Source: Bacteroidales bacterium
GTDB taxonomy: Bacteria > Bacteroidota > Bacteroidia > Bacteroidales > WCHB1-69
Direction: 5' to 3'
NCBI GenBank assembly: GCA_017394765.1
Contig: JAFPXF010000026.1
Location: 1 to 64,000, forward strand
DNA length: 64,000 nt
Every line of letters begins with the position of its first letter. Within the stretch, counting starts at the first letter, position 1. Below are positions 1 through 8,131 of the stretch, one piece after another. The position numbers and the translations under genes were made by a program. Under the pieces are notes generated by a model. The model made no database searches. It was not told the origin of the DNA and saw only the letters and a list, made by a program, of their open reading frames with translations.

Positions 1-1461
1 ACCGTGACGCGGAACGACTTCGACATGAACAGCCTGCCCGGCACCCTCACGGAGGGCACGGGCCTCTCTCTGAACAGCTGCTCGGGCTACTTGGTGGAGG
101 AGAACAGCTTTCACCGCACCTCCCTGTCGGGCCCGTTCCCCTTCGAGGGGATATGTGTGACAAATTCCGGCAGTGCGGCGAACCTGCTGTACCGCAACGA
201 CTTCTCTCGTCTCAACAAGGCCGTGACAGTGGTGGGCACCAACGGGGGGATGAAGATCCCTGTGGGTCTTGAGTGCAGGTGCAACACGTTCTACGGCAAC
301 CAATACGACATTTATGTAGCCGCCAACTCGAACATGTCACCGCAGCAAGGCAGCGCCTCCGCGGGTGCGGACAACCAATTCTCGGGCACGACCGCCAGCA
401 GCCTGTACAACGCCGGCAGCTATGCGATAACCTACTATAACAGCGGCACTGGCATCGTCCTCGTGCCCTACAATCCGACCTCCAATGTCACCGTTTGGAG
501 CAATGCCGCCGCCAACCCGTGCCAGTCCACGCTGTGCGGCAGCGGGAATGTGCTTCCTCCTCCCGGTCCCATCAAGTCGCCGGATGCCGGCTACCTGGCG
601 CTGAAGGCCCAGTACGACACGCTGCTGTCGGAATTCAAGTCGCGGGGCTACGCGGACATCGTGGCCGACCCGTCGGAGGACCTCCATACCCAGGCGGACA
701 TCCTGTCAGCCCGACTCGCTCTTGCGCAGCTCGGCGAGCTGGAGCGCGATCTTCACACACGTTCCAACAGCGCTGTGCGGGCCCTGCTTCGCGACACATT
801 GCTGGACCTGCCGGCCTTGGAGAGCTGGTTCGCGGCCACGCCGGGGCTGTCAAGCCGTTACTCCCTGGCTGAAACCGAGTACCTTTCTGGCGAGAGCAAC
901 GCCATGACCTTGCAGGGTGTCTCCGCGCTGTTAGAGACAGAAGAGGAGCGTGACGAGTATGACAACTACATGGCGTTCAACGCCCTGAAGGAGGCCCTGT
1001 CGGGCTATCTTTACGGCCATGCCGACTGGCCTTCCGCCACGGGGACGCAAATCGCGGAACTGCAGCGCATCGCCGATGCCAACACGGGCCGCTCCTCGGT
1101 CATGGCCCGCGGCGTGCTCTGCTTCTTCTTCGGAATCTGCGAGGAGGAGAACTTCACCGTGATGGGGGATCCCCGCCATTTCGCCGCCACCGGGGAAAAT
1201 GACATTTCATCTCATCATCAGGATGTGTCGATGAAACTCTACCCCAACCCCGCCACCAACACCCTCCACGTGGAGTTCGAGGGCCTCGACGACCTGCAGG
1301 GCACCATTACCGTCGCTGACATCACCGGCGTGGTGGTGTTCACCCGCGAATGCCACGGGCCTGTCACCCAACTCGATGTCTCGCACCTCACCCCGGGCCT
1401 CTATGTGGTCAGTTTCCGCAATAAGAACGGCGTGACGGTGAGGAAGTTTGTGAAAATGTAG
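1..1461 (+). CDS. Secreted T9SS cargo protein, 5' end outside window
   Basis: The frame is open to the left edge, so the N-terminus and any signal peptide are missing; about 486 residues are visible. Residues 1-150 are Asn/Ser/Gly rich with recurring short motifs (RNDF, EENSFH, NTFYGNQYD), the texture of right-handed parallel beta-helix repeats, although I cannot place coils exactly. Residues about 195-380 look helical. The last ~75 residues are a type A T9SS sorting domain: they open with KLYPNPATN and end with PGLYVVSFRNKNG and a basic tail. In this family the domain directs transport across the outer membrane by the type IX machinery and is then removed. The helix-repeat part could be an adhesin or carbohydrate-binding scaffold; no catalytic motif is seen. 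The T9SS call is strong, the specific function unknown. Confidence 0.8.
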   Translation, partial: TVTRNDFDMNSLPGTLTEGTGLSLNSCSGYLVEENSFHRTSLSGPFPFEGICVTNSGSAANLLYRNDFSRLNKAVTVVGTNGGMKIPVGLECRCNTFYGNQYDIYVAANSNMSPQQGSASAGADNQFSGTTASSLYNAGSYAITYYNSGTGIVLVPYNPTSNVTVWSNAAANPCQSTLCGSGNVLPPPGPIKSPDAGYLALKAQYDTLLSEFKSRGYADIVADPSEDLHTQADILSARLALAQLGELERDLHTRSNSAVRALLRDTLLDLPALESWFAATPGLSSRYSLAETEYLSGESNAMTLQGVSALLETEEERDEYDNYMAFNALKEALSGYLYGHADWPSATGTQIAELQRIADANTGRSSVMARGVLCFFFGICEEENFTVMGDPRHFAATGENDISSHHQDVSMKLYPNPATNTLHVEFEGLDDLQGTITVADITGVVVFTRECHGPVTQLDVSHLTPGLYVVSFRNKNGVTVRKFVKM

Positions 1462-1470
1462 GGGAACCTA

Positions 1471-1497
1471 TAGAGCCGCCACAATGTGACGGCTCTA
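1471..1497. repeat. GTAGAG-type palindromic repeat, copy 1
   Basis: Perfect 8-bp stem TAGAGCCG (1471-1478) with CGGCTCTA (1490-1497), and an inner CACA/TGTG pairing around one base. It lies 9 bases after the stop of the first gene. Its sequence is the reverse complement of the hairpin at 3201-3229, apart from the end bases. It could act as a terminator hairpin, but no U-run follows. Confidence 0.8.
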
Positions 1498-1573
1498 CAC
1501 AATGTAAAATTGAACAATTACCGCAATAAACAATTTTTAACATAAAAGTAAATGAATCATGTTTGGAAAACAT

Positions 1574-1581
1574 TATCTTTG
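1574..1581 (+). promoter_or_regulatory. Promoter -7 box TATCTTTG of the LRR gene
   Basis: Matches the Bacteroides consensus TAnnTTTG, 37 bases before the ATG at 1619, with an AAAGGAG stretch just before the start. I see no clear TTTG -33 box at the usual 19-21 base spacing. Confidence 0.5.
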
Positions 1582-1618
1582 ACCCGTAAAATCAATTGAA
1601 ACAGAAAGGAGTACCATT

Positions 1619-3172
1619 ATGAAAAAGTTGTCATCAATTTTCAGTTTTGTGATGGTGATGCTGCTGGGTTGTTTGTCGGCAAGCGCCCAGTACCATTACG
1701 ATTTCAGCGCGGTGAACGCCGCTGGCGACACGCTGTGCTACAACATCACCTCCGACAGCACGGTGGAGGTGACCAGCTGCGCCGACACCGCCTACGTCCA
1801 AACCCCGTTCGGGCAGACTGTGGCTCCCGAATATTACCACTATGACCCCGTGGTTGAGATTCCCGCCTCGGTCTCCCACAACGGCGTGTCGTACCAAGTC
1901 ACCAGAATCGGGAACAAGGCGTTCATCGGCCAGAAACTCATCCAGTCCGTAATCCTTCCCCCGAGCATTACCTCCATCGGCAACTGCGCGATGCTGTCGT
2001 GCGATTCCCTCCGCCAAATCAACCTGCCCAATGTGGAACAACTCGGAATAGAAGCCTTTCGCTACACCCAGAGCCTCACGCATATAGACCTGCCCAACAG
2101 CCTGAGACAAATCGGCGAAGCCTGCTTCTACGGTTCCGGGCTGCAGGAGGTTGAGGTGCCCGGCAGCATCGACACCATCCTGCCCCTCACGTTTGCTTAT
2201 TGCACATCCCTGAGGCGCGTCGTTCTCCACGAAGGGCTGCGCGGAATCGGCGAACACGCCCTCTACTCGACCCAAACTGACACCCTGGTCTTCCCCCGGT
2301 CGATGCGTTGGGTGGAGCAACAAGAGGTGTTGGGCAATTATGAGACCCAGTTCAACCTGCCGCTCAGGCACCTCGAGTTCCAGTTCGACAGCGACCACCC
2401 CGATGAGAAGGTACACCTGGCAGAGGGATGCTTCTACTACTGCAATTATCTCAACACGCTTGTGCTGTCGGAAAACACCGAGCTCTCAGTCGGCTGTTTC
2501 GGAGATTGCATCGCCCTGACGACGCTTGTCGTGCCCGACGGCATCACCTCGATACCCACCAACTGTTTTGGAGGCTGCATCTCCTTGGAAACGGTCTCCT
2601 TGCCCAACTCGCTGGTATCCATCGGAGATAGGGCCTTCCAGGGCTGCCAGAATCTGAAGGAGATCACCCTGCCCCCAAGTGTCACCGCCATAGGGGACCA
2701 TGCTTTCAAATCGAGTACGTCGGGTTTGGACACGGTGACCCTTCTGTCCGCCGTTCCGCCCGCCCTTGGGGAGCAGGTCTTCCTTTCGAGCAGCAACCCC
2801 GACCGAGCCATCAGGTTCAACATCCCCTGTTATACCATGGGTGCATACACCTCCGCCCCCGGTTGGTCGGAGCTGGCCGCCAAGCCCAACGTCACCTTCC
2901 ATGAGAATTGTGTCGGCATCGTGGGGCACGACATGGACAACAGCACGCATGTCTGGCCCAACCCCACGGAAGGGCGTGTGCAGGTCCAAAGTGCAGGATC
3001 CGACATCCGGAGTGTGGAGGTGTACGACATCTCCGGCAGACAGCTTTTCTCCCTCACGGCGAACGGTACCACGGCCGATGTCGATCTGTCGGGCATCGGA
3101 GCAGGCGTCTATCTGCTGCGCGTCACCCTGTCGGACGGCACCGTGACGAGTGAGCGGATTGTGAAAAAATAG
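1619..3172 (+). CDS. BspA-like leucine-rich-repeat surface protein with T9SS sorting domain
   Basis: 517 residues. The N-terminus is a Sec signal peptide (KK, then a hydrophobic run ending LSASAQ, cut near residue 24). Residues ~85-400 carry repeats of the BspA/LRR_5 type, recognisable as IGNKAF, IGEACF, IPTNCF, IGDRAF and IGDHAF, each followed by a segment such as LPPSVT or VPDGIT with about 23-residue spacing. The last ~75 residues form a type A T9SS sorting domain starting HVWPNPTEGRV and ending with GVYLLRV and IVKK. Family members sit on the cell surface and bind host or environmental ligands; the ligand here cannot be told. It lies between two copies of the same palindrome and resembles gene 1 in composition. 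The middle (residues ~225-265) departs from the repeat pattern and may be an inserted segment. Confidence 0.9.
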   Translation: MKKLSSIFSFVMVMLLGCLSASAQYHYDFSAVNAAGDTLCYNITSDSTVEVTSCADTAYVQTPFGQTVAPEYYHYDPVVEIPASVSHNGVSYQVTRIGNKAFIGQKLIQSVILPPSITSIGNCAMLSCDSLRQINLPNVEQLGIEAFRYTQSLTHIDLPNSLRQIGEACFYGSGLQEVEVPGSIDTILPLTFAYCTSLRRVVLHEGLRGIGEHALYSTQTDTLVFPRSMRWVEQQEVLGNYETQFNLPLRHLEFQFDSDHPDEKVHLAEGCFYYCNYLNTLVLSENTELSVGCFGDCIALTTLVVPDGITSIPTNCFGGCISLETVSLPNSLVSIGDRAFQGCQNLKEITLPPSVTAIGDHAFKSSTSGLDTVTLLSAVPPALGEQVFLSSSNPDRAIRFNIPCYTMGAYTSAPGWSELAAKPNVTFHENCVGIVGHDMDNSTHVWPNPTEGRVQVQSAGSDIRSVEVYDISGRQLFSLTANGTTADVDLSGIGAGVYLLRVTLSDGTVTSERIVKK

Positions 3173-3174
3173 AA

Positions 3175-3229
3175 CCGTCAAAATGTAAAACCGTCATAAT
3201 GTAGAGCCGTCACATTGTGGCGGCTCTAC
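3175..3229. repeat. GTAGAG-type palindrome (copy 2) with three 16-bp tandem units
   Basis: The hairpin GTAGAGCCG (3201-3209) / CGGCTCTAC (3221-3229) with an 11-base loop is the inverted form of copy 1. Its left half is also the third of three tandem units beginning CCGTCA at 3175, 3191 and 3207, exactly 16 bases apart, starting 2 bases after the LRR gene stop. The array suggests amplification of half a palindrome. Confidence 0.8.
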
Positions 3230-3298
3230 ATTTGGTTACCATGCCAACGTAAAATATATGGAAAAAACGCAACCAACTGTTATTCAACAAATATTATG

Positions 3299-3306
3299 TA
3301 AATTTG
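3299..3306 (+). promoter_or_regulatory. Promoter -7 box TAAATTTG
   Basis: TAnnTTTG match 26 bases before the ATG at 3333. No -33 box is evident. Confidence 0.45.
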
Positions 3307-3332
3307 CCGCGGATTCATAAAACTTCATAACT

Positions 3333-3707
3333 ATGAGAAAATTTCTGCCATTATTTTGGGCACTTGTGTTAGTAATGGCACTATCAAGTTGCCAAAGACA
3401 AAAAAAATGTGAATACGGGCAATACGGAACTTGGCTGTATCTTGAACCATCCAGAGGAGAGGTCGTAGGTTATTTTATTCCCGACAGCCCCAATCTTGAC
3501 ATTGATTCAGTATGTAAAATATTACTAAGCGCTGACTATTTTGAATGGACTTTTGCATTCTATCCCGTAAATGGCTATATCCCTAAAGAATACAGGACAC
3601 ATCCGAATGAGCCGATGCGTGTTCTTTGTACTATAGAATACTTTGTCAATTACCATAACTATTATGGGATTAAGCCTTCCAAGATTTTATGTATAGAAAA
3701 AATCTGA
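3333..3707 (+). CDS. Hypothetical lipoprotein
   Basis: 124 residues. The N-terminus MRKFLPLFW followed by a hydrophobic run and the lipobox LSSC (Cys20) predicts a lipoprotein cleaved before Cys20. The mature part is rich in Tyr and other aromatics (YFIPDSP, YFEWTFAFYPV, NYHNYYG) and I do not recognise a family. The gene is clearly more AT rich than the genes on either side. Its TGA stop overlaps the ATG of the following pseudogene (TGATG at 3705-3709), so the two were probably transcribed and translated together as a small surface-protein unit. It may be a partner or accessory of the lost T9SS cargo protein; that is inference. Confidence 0.7.
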   Translation: MRKFLPLFWALVLVMALSSCQRQKKCEYGQYGTWLYLEPSRGEVVGYFIPDSPNLDIDSVCKILLSADYFEWTFAFYPVNGYIPKEYRTHPNEPMRVLCTIEYFVNYHNYYGIKPSKILCIEKI

Positions 3708-4197
3708 TGGAAATGAAACATAGGCTTTATTTGATTTTTTTATTGTTTTCCAGCATTTCATTTGATTCTTTTGCGCAAAGCAGCAATTTTTATTTACAGA
3801 AGTGTTGTTGAAACCTAAAACAGAGTATGGCATTCAACCTATCATTGCTTTTTCAAATGGAACTCTATCAATAAAAGAATCCACAGCATACAACACTTAT
3901 GTGATGAATGTTTCGAATTGGGACAGCTTGTTTTACTTAAACAATCATCTTGAAATCCAGGCAAATGTGACAGGTCTGCAAAGTGCCAGCAGTTCAGAAG
4001 TACGCATTTATGGAGTTTCAGGAGGCATAAGGGTGACCGCCGAAAAAATGACAGGTCAAGAAGTGATGGTGTAGAATATGTTAGGGCAAACTATGCTCAG
4101 CAAGCCTTTACAAAGGGGCAGGATCTTTATCCCCCTTCTTCCCGGGATTTATATAGTCCGAATAGGGAAAACGACCGAGAAAGTGATTGTAAGATAG
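3707..4197 (+). pseudogene. Decayed T9SS cargo protein
   Basis: The frame starting at 3707 (or ATG 3713) encodes a good signal peptide (KHRLYLIFLLFS ... SFAQ) but stops with TGA at 3809-3811 after 34 codons. A second frame, open across 3802-4071, carries a beta-rich segment and the first half of a T9SS sorting domain (MTGQEVMV). A TAG at 4072-4074 falls where the family has Tyr (VxVYNMLGQ). The same frame then resumes with NMLGQTMLSKP and GIYIVRIGKTTEKVIVR and ends at 4195-4197. So there is at least one frameshift or deletion near 3802-3811 and one nonsense change. The mature region is only about 90 residues, which suggests an internal deletion too. A sequencing error could explain one lesion, less easily both. 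Confidence 0.8.
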
Positions 4198-4203
4198 TAC
4201 CCA

Positions 4204-4231
4204 GTCTCAACCACCAACTCCCAATTTCTCA
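4204..4231. repeat. Heptamer tract (NNNNCAA) at the dtd 3' end
   Basis: Successive 7-mers GTCTCAA, CCACCAA, CTCCCAA, TTTCTCA run into the dtd stop codon (4229-4231). Read in the direction of dtd transcription the core is TTGG. It matches the period and core of the tracts at 11904, 54935 and 58264. Confidence 0.55.
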
Positions 4232-4681
4232 TTCCTTCAGTTTCGAGTCAATAATGATGGTGACGGGTCCGTCGTTGACTAATTGCACCTGCATATTGGC
4301 ACCAAAGACTCCTTTTTTGACATTTTTGCCGCAATTTTCTGCCAAAAGGTCGCAATATCTTTCATAGAGAGGGATGGCCAATTCGTGACCGGCGGCGCGG
4401 ATATAGGCTGGCCGGTTACCTTTGCGGGTGGATGCCGTGAGCGTGAACTGCGACACGGCCAGCAGCTCGCCACCCACCTCTTTGACGGAAAGGTTCATCA
4501 CCCCGTTTTCATCATCGAAAATGCGAAGATTGGCGGTTTTGGCGGCCAGCCAAGCCGCGTCGGGCTCGCTGTCGCCCTGCTCCACCCCCACGAGGATGAG
4601 CAGCCCCGGCCCAATGGCGGACACAGTATTGCCTTCGATGGTCACGGAAGCAGAATTTACACGTTGGATAACGATGCGCAT
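4229..4681 (-). CDS. dtd: D-aminoacyl-tRNA deacylase
   Basis: 150 residues from the start MRIVIQRV, chosen because the family begins there; the longer frame to 4735 only translates a heptamer repeat. DTD is a cytoplasmic homodimer that hydrolyses D-aminoacyl-tRNA and mischarged glycyl-tRNA(Ala), keeping D-amino acids out of translation. Family signatures are present: RVNSASV at the N-terminus, the catalytic-pocket motif [15 protein letters not shown], and near the C-terminus the cross-subunit [11 protein letters not shown] loop (Gly-Pro motif). Length is typical. It follows menA on the same strand with a 93-base gap filled by two repeat tracts. Confidence 0.95.
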   Translation of the reverse strand: MRIVIQRVNSASVTIEGNTVSAIGPGLLILVGVEQGDSEPDAAWLAAKTANLRIFDDENGVMNLSVKEVGGELLAVSQFTLTASTRKGNRPAYIRAAGHELAIPLYERYCDLLAENCGKNVKKGVFGANMQVQLVNDGPVTIIIDSKLKE

Positions 4682-4683
4682 TA

Positions 4684-4725
4684 TTAGTGAACAGTGATTA
4701 GTGAACAGTGAACAGTGATTAATGA
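4684..4725. repeat. Six tandem heptamers upstream of dtd
   Basis: Exact period 7: TTAGTGA, ACAGTGA, TTAGTGA, ACAGTGA, ACAGTGA, TTAATGA. Located between the menA stop and the dtd start, so it is 3' of menA in transcription. Confidence 0.9.
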
Positions 4726-4742
4726 AAACGAACAACTATTCT

Positions 4743-4782
4743 CTTAATATTTAATAACTTAATAATTTAATTTTTTAAATCC
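4743..4782. repeat. Five octamers (TTAANNNN) at the menA 3' end
   Basis: CTTAATAT, TTAATAAC, TTAATAAT, TTAATTTT, TTAAATCC in register, overlapping the menA stop codon (4775-4777). Same period and core as the tract after tolC at 35088. Confidence 0.75.
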
Positions 4783-5665
4783 CCCACTGAATCACACTCA
4801 ATATTACATATAGTATATTGAGCAGCAGGGCGCCCAAGAGGCATTGGTTGTACTGGGCGCCTTGGGCGCGGCGGGTGAAGTAGTAAAGCAACAAGGCAGG
4901 CAGGATGATGAACATCGGGAGGCTCCAGCCGAAGGCTAAGTAGGCCATCACGGGCATCAGCAGGATGACCATTAGCATCCCGATCTCGCCGGCGCGCTTG
5001 CCGAAGCGCACGGGGAAGGTGCGCTTGCCCACCTCACGGTCATCTTCAATGTCGCGCAAGTTGTTGGCAATCAAGACACACATAGAACAGAGGCCGCACA
5101 CGCCGCCCGCCCAGAAAGAGGTCATCGAGAAGGTGTGCGTCTGCAGATAGGTGGTGCCCGTGGAGGCAATCACCCCGTAGTAGAGGAACACGAAAATGTC
5201 GGCGATGCCTAAATAGGAGAGCGAGTGGTCGGTGGCAGTGTAGAGCCACGCGAACAGCAGCGAGGTAAGCCCGATGAGCAGGATGGGGAGACAATAGATC
5301 CAGTTGAAGGTGACTTGACACTCGTGCCGCACGAAGCCGGAATATACCAAGAGGATGGCCCCTGTAATTACGGCGATGAACAGCGTGACCAGGATGCCGT
5401 TCCGGATCTGGCGGACTGAGACATCGCCTTCCGCCAGTCCCCGTTTGAAGCCTTCGCGCCCGGCCTTGTCGGCCCCGCGCTTGAAGTCGTAGTAGTCGTT
5501 GACAAGATTCGACATTGATTGCAGGGACATTGCGCAGACGGCTGTGCAAATTCCGACCCAAACGTTCACCTCTGAGGAGACCAGCAGGCCTATGAGCACC
5601 GGGCAGAGCGAGGCAAACAGGGAATAAGCCCGGATGGTCTGAATCCAAAACAGAAGTTTTTTCAT
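4775..5665 (-). CDS. menA: 1,4-dihydroxy-2-naphthoate polyprenyltransferase
   Basis: 296 residues, a multi-pass inner-membrane protein of the UbiA superfamily. MenA prenylates 1,4-dihydroxy-2-naphthoate to demethylmenaquinone. Both Asp-rich, Mg-diphosphate binding motifs are present: NLVNDYYDFKRGAD (residues ~53-66) and NNLRDIEDDREVGKRTF (~201-217). About eight hydrophobic segments lie between and after them. The ATG overlaps the last codon of the methyltransferase gene upstream (5662-5665), so the two consecutive steps of menaquinone synthesis are translationally coupled. The pairing with the next enzyme favours MenA over a ubiquinone or heme prenyltransferase. Confidence 0.93.
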   Translation of the reverse strand: MKKLLFWIQTIRAYSLFASLCPVLIGLLVSSEVNVWVGICTAVCAMSLQSMSNLVNDYYDFKRGADKAGREGFKRGLAEGDVSVRQIRNGILVTLFIAVITGAILLVYSGFVRHECQVTFNWIYCLPILLIGLTSLLFAWLYTATDHSLSYLGIADIFVFLYYGVIASTGTTYLQTHTFSMTSFWAGGVCGLCSMCVLIANNLRDIEDDREVGKRTFPVRFGKRAGEIGMLMVILLMPVMAYLAFGWSLPMFIILPALLLYYFTRRAQGAQYNQCLLGALLLNILYVILSVIQWGI

Positions 5666-6363
5666 TTTTGTGCTAAATAAAGGGTTGTGATGCCGAAGGT
5701 CATTGGGTGGAAAGTGACGTTGCGGAAGCCGGCGGCGCGAAGCTTTTCGGCCATCGCCTCACCCCATATAAACTCCTTGACGCTGCGGTTGAGGTAGGAG
5801 TAGGCGGAGGGGTCTTTGCTGACCTTCCGGCCGATGACGGGCATTATTTTGGTAAAATAAAAGTCGTAAAAAAAACGGATGATTTTGTTGTCGGGGTAAG
5901 AGAATTCGAGAATCAGAAGTTGTCCCTCCGTGTGGAGCACGCGCTGCATCTCGTGCAGCCCGAGGTTGAGGTCGGAGAAGTTGCGGATGCCGTAGGCGCA
6001 GGTGACGGCATTGAAATGGCCGTCGGGGTAGGGGAGGGCGAGGGCGCTGCCCTGCTGGAGCGTGATGCGGGCGGAGAGGCTGGCCTTCCGGATTTTGTCG
6101 TCGCCTATGCGCAGCATCTCCTCGGAGAGGTCGATGCCGATGACCTGCTGCACCTTGTCCTGTCGCACCATTTCGATGGCGAGGTCGGCGGTGCCGGAGG
6201 CCACGTCGAGGGCGTTATCACAGGGTGTAAGCCGGCGCACGGCACGCCTGCGCCACCGGCGGTCGGTGTTAAGCGAGAGCAGGTGGTTGAGCCGGTCGTA
6301 GGTGCCCGCGATGCGGTTGAAGAGGTGGCCGATGTTTTGCTTGGAGTTGTCGGTTATTCCCAT
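5662..6363 (-). CDS. menG: Demethylmenaquinone methyltransferase
   Basis: 233 residues, UbiE/MenG family SAM-dependent methyltransferase that converts demethylmenaquinone to menaquinone. The class I methyltransferase motif I is NALDVASGTADLAIEM (about residues 50-65). The UbiE signatures AGTYDRLNHLLSLNTDRRWRR and YGIRNFSDLNLGLHEMQRVL, and the tail GITTLYLAQK, are all there. No ubiquinone genes are seen and the downstream gene is menA, so menaquinone is the likely product. Often written ubiE. Confidence 0.95.
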   Translation of the reverse strand: MGITDNSKQNIGHLFNRIAGTYDRLNHLLSLNTDRRWRRRAVRRLTPCDNALDVASGTADLAIEMVRQDKVQQVIGIDLSEEMLRIGDDKIRKASLSARITLQQGSALALPYPDGHFNAVTCAYGIRNFSDLNLGLHEMQRVLHTEGQLLILEFSYPDNKIIRFFYDFYFTKIMPVIGRKVSKDPSAYSYLNRSVKEFIWGEAMAEKLRAAGFRNVTFHPMTFGITTLYLAQK

Positions 6364-6463
6364 TCAATTATATTAAATCCACTAATGGTTATTGACTTAC
6401 ATCTGTTGCCTATCTACCAAAATGTCAAATTTTCGTGTCTATTCTTCTGATTTTTATTTTCTG

Positions 6464-6471
6464 CAAAAGTA
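6464..6471 (-). promoter_or_regulatory. Promoter -7 box TACTTTTG of menG-menA-dtd
   Basis: Minus-strand TAnnTTTG match about 100 bases before the menG start. The rest of the 216-base gap (6364-6579) shows nothing else I can name. Confidence 0.45.
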
Positions 6472-6579
6472 CAACTTTTTAATATGTCTTTGAATAATAA
6501 ATGTCACGCTATTTTCTTTACCTTATGGAGTAAGTTGATTGACAGCAAAATTTTTCTTTCACGATGAAAAAAATATATG

Positions 6580-8037
6580 TCAAGAAACAAACAAATCGTC
6601 CAGTGTGACCACTTTTTGGAATCTTCCACTATAGAGGCCTTTTTTAAGGCCGTATGTGGTGACCAAAGTCATCTGGGGATTCTTTCGGCTGCCGGTCTGT
6701 TCTGTGATGGCAACTATTTTATTGCGGAGTTTTTCATCATAATCCTTGTCAATGGAAAATTCTCCCTGCATAAATTTCATTTCGCATACATTGACAACCC
6801 TGTCCGCCCTGTCTATGAGCATATCAATCTGCGCCCCTGGAGTTTCGCCTTCGGAAATGAACCGCCAAGGGTATATCTCCGTGTGAACTCCCTGGATGCC
6901 CAGTGCCCGTTTGATTTGTTCCTGATGAGAGAAACAGACGTCCTCGAACGCCTGTCCACGCCAAGCATTGAGTTTGGGCAAGTTTTGGTTATCCTGCCAG
7001 AATGTTTTATTGTTGGTGGGATTTTTCGCGGCAAATTTCAGGTAAAACAGGCAAAAAGGATCAATAAGTTTATAGTATTTGTTTCTTTTGGACTCCCCGA
7101 AATTGAAAAAGGAGGTGATGATATCGCTCTCTTCCAAGGAAAGCAGAATCTCCGAGATGTTTCCCCCGTCCGTAATGCCAAGCTCTTTGCATATTTGGGG
7201 CCGCAAGACTCCATAGCGATATTTGCTGATGCATTCTACAAATTTCTTGAATTTGTCATTGTCGGCAAACATAGACTGGAACAGACGATCGTATTCCTTT
7301 TGCAATTTGTTACCACGCACGAAAAAAACAGCGTCAATATTTTGGGCGAAAGATTTTCCTTTTTCGAACAAAGAGAGATAATAAGGAACTCCTCCGACAA
7401 TCATATAAGACTGCGCTATATCATACCTGTCCATCAAGAAATTTCGCTTTTTAAAATAAGTTTCTGTCTCTGAAAGCGAAAATGGATGAACGTGAATGTC
7501 TCGTGATGTTCTGTCGTACAGGCCTCCGTTATTGTTCACCAAATTGTCCAACATCCAAGCCGTTGCACTTCCTGCGGCGATAAGCAGCAATTTGTGACGC
7601 CCGGAAGCATATCGGTTCCAGAAATGTTCCAAAGCACTCATAAAACCCGCACGAGGAGTGTCCAACCAAGGCATCTCGTCAATAAACAGGACTAGTCTTT
7701 CTTCGGCTGGATGTTGTTGGATAAGCCGCCACAAACGGTCAAAAGCATCGAACCAGTCTTTGATTTTGGAATCATCCTGATATCCATACAATTTCAAAGT
7801 CTTTCCAAATTCGTCCAGCTGGATTCTATAAAGCAATTCCGGTTGCCGGTCTTTCAATTCGCGAGGAGATACGGCTGTGTGAAAAAAAGCGAATTCATCG
7901 TTAAAATATTCTCTGACTAAGAATGTTTTGCCCACACGACGCCTGCCATACACAGCGACAAATTGAGGGAGTTCCTCCTCCATCAAGGTGTCCAGTTGGT
8001 GGATTTCAGCCTCTCTTGCAATAATTGATGCTCTCAT
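6580..8037 (-). CDS. AAA/ATPase_2-type ATP-binding protein with DUF234-like C-terminus
   Basis: 485 residues. Walker A is GRRRVGKT (31-38) and Walker B LVLFIDEMPWLD (115-126), in the order of the archaeal-type ATPase_2/AAA_14 family. A wHTH-like middle (KELGITDGGNISEILLSLE) follows, then the DUF234 region starting at DPFCLFYLKF. The C-terminal part has AQIDMLIDR (Asp ~404) followed by VVNVCEMKF, the spacing of a PD-(D/E)xK nuclease-like core. Families of this kind are common, scattered accessory genes in Bacteroidota and archaea; their role is unknown, with suggestions of mobile-element or defence functions. The gene is monocistronic, more AT rich than its neighbours, and has its own promoter under a 14-bp inverted repeat. 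Confidence 0.85.
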   Translation of the reverse strand: MRASIIAREAEIHQLDTLMEEELPQFVAVYGRRRVGKTFLVREYFNDEFAFFHTAVSPRELKDRQPELLYRIQLDEFGKTLKLYGYQDDSKIKDWFDAFDRLWRLIQQHPAEERLVLFIDEMPWLDTPRAGFMSALEHFWNRYASGRHKLLLIAAGSATAWMLDNLVNNNGGLYDRTSRDIHVHPFSLSETETYFKKRNFLMDRYDIAQSYMIVGGVPYYLSLFEKGKSFAQNIDAVFFVRGNKLQKEYDRLFQSMFADNDKFKKFVECISKYRYGVLRPQICKELGITDGGNISEILLSLEESDIITSFFNFGESKRNKYYKLIDPFCLFYLKFAAKNPTNNKTFWQDNQNLPKLNAWRGQAFEDVCFSHQEQIKRALGIQGVHTEIYPWRFISEGETPGAQIDMLIDRADRVVNVCEMKFMQGEFSIDKDYDEKLRNKIVAITEQTGSRKNPQMTLVTTYGLKKGLYSGRFQKVVTLDDLFVS

Positions 8038-8043
8038 ATATGA

Positions 8044-8095
8044 AAATTATTTGGCGGCAAAAATACTAAAAATACATTTCACCGCCAAATAATTT
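8044..8095. promoter_or_regulatory. Perfect 14-bp inverted repeat over the ATPase promoter
   Basis: AAATTATTTGGCGG (8044-8057) and CCGCCAAATAATTT (8082-8095), 24 bases apart. The right arm contains the -33 box and the left arm covers the expected transcription start. It looks like an operator, or the ends of a small lost element. Confidence 0.75.
8058..8089 (-). promoter_or_regulatory. Complete Bacteroidota promoter for the ATPase gene
   Basis: Minus strand: TTTG (8089-8086), 20-base spacer, TATTTTTG (8065-8058). This matches both boxes and the spacing of the Bacteroides consensus; the ATG follows at 8037. Confidence 0.75.
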
Positions 8096-8131
8096 CAATT
8101 TTTCTCAATTCTTCACCGCAAACTTCTGTTG

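Noticed and set aside
1471..1497. Intrinsic terminator
   Set aside because: Hairpin without a U-run and with an inverted near-identical copy elsewhere; better described as a repeat.
4684..4725. Possible CRISPR-like array from repeated 7-mers
   Set aside because: Units are contiguous with no spacers and only 7 bases long; there are no cas genes.
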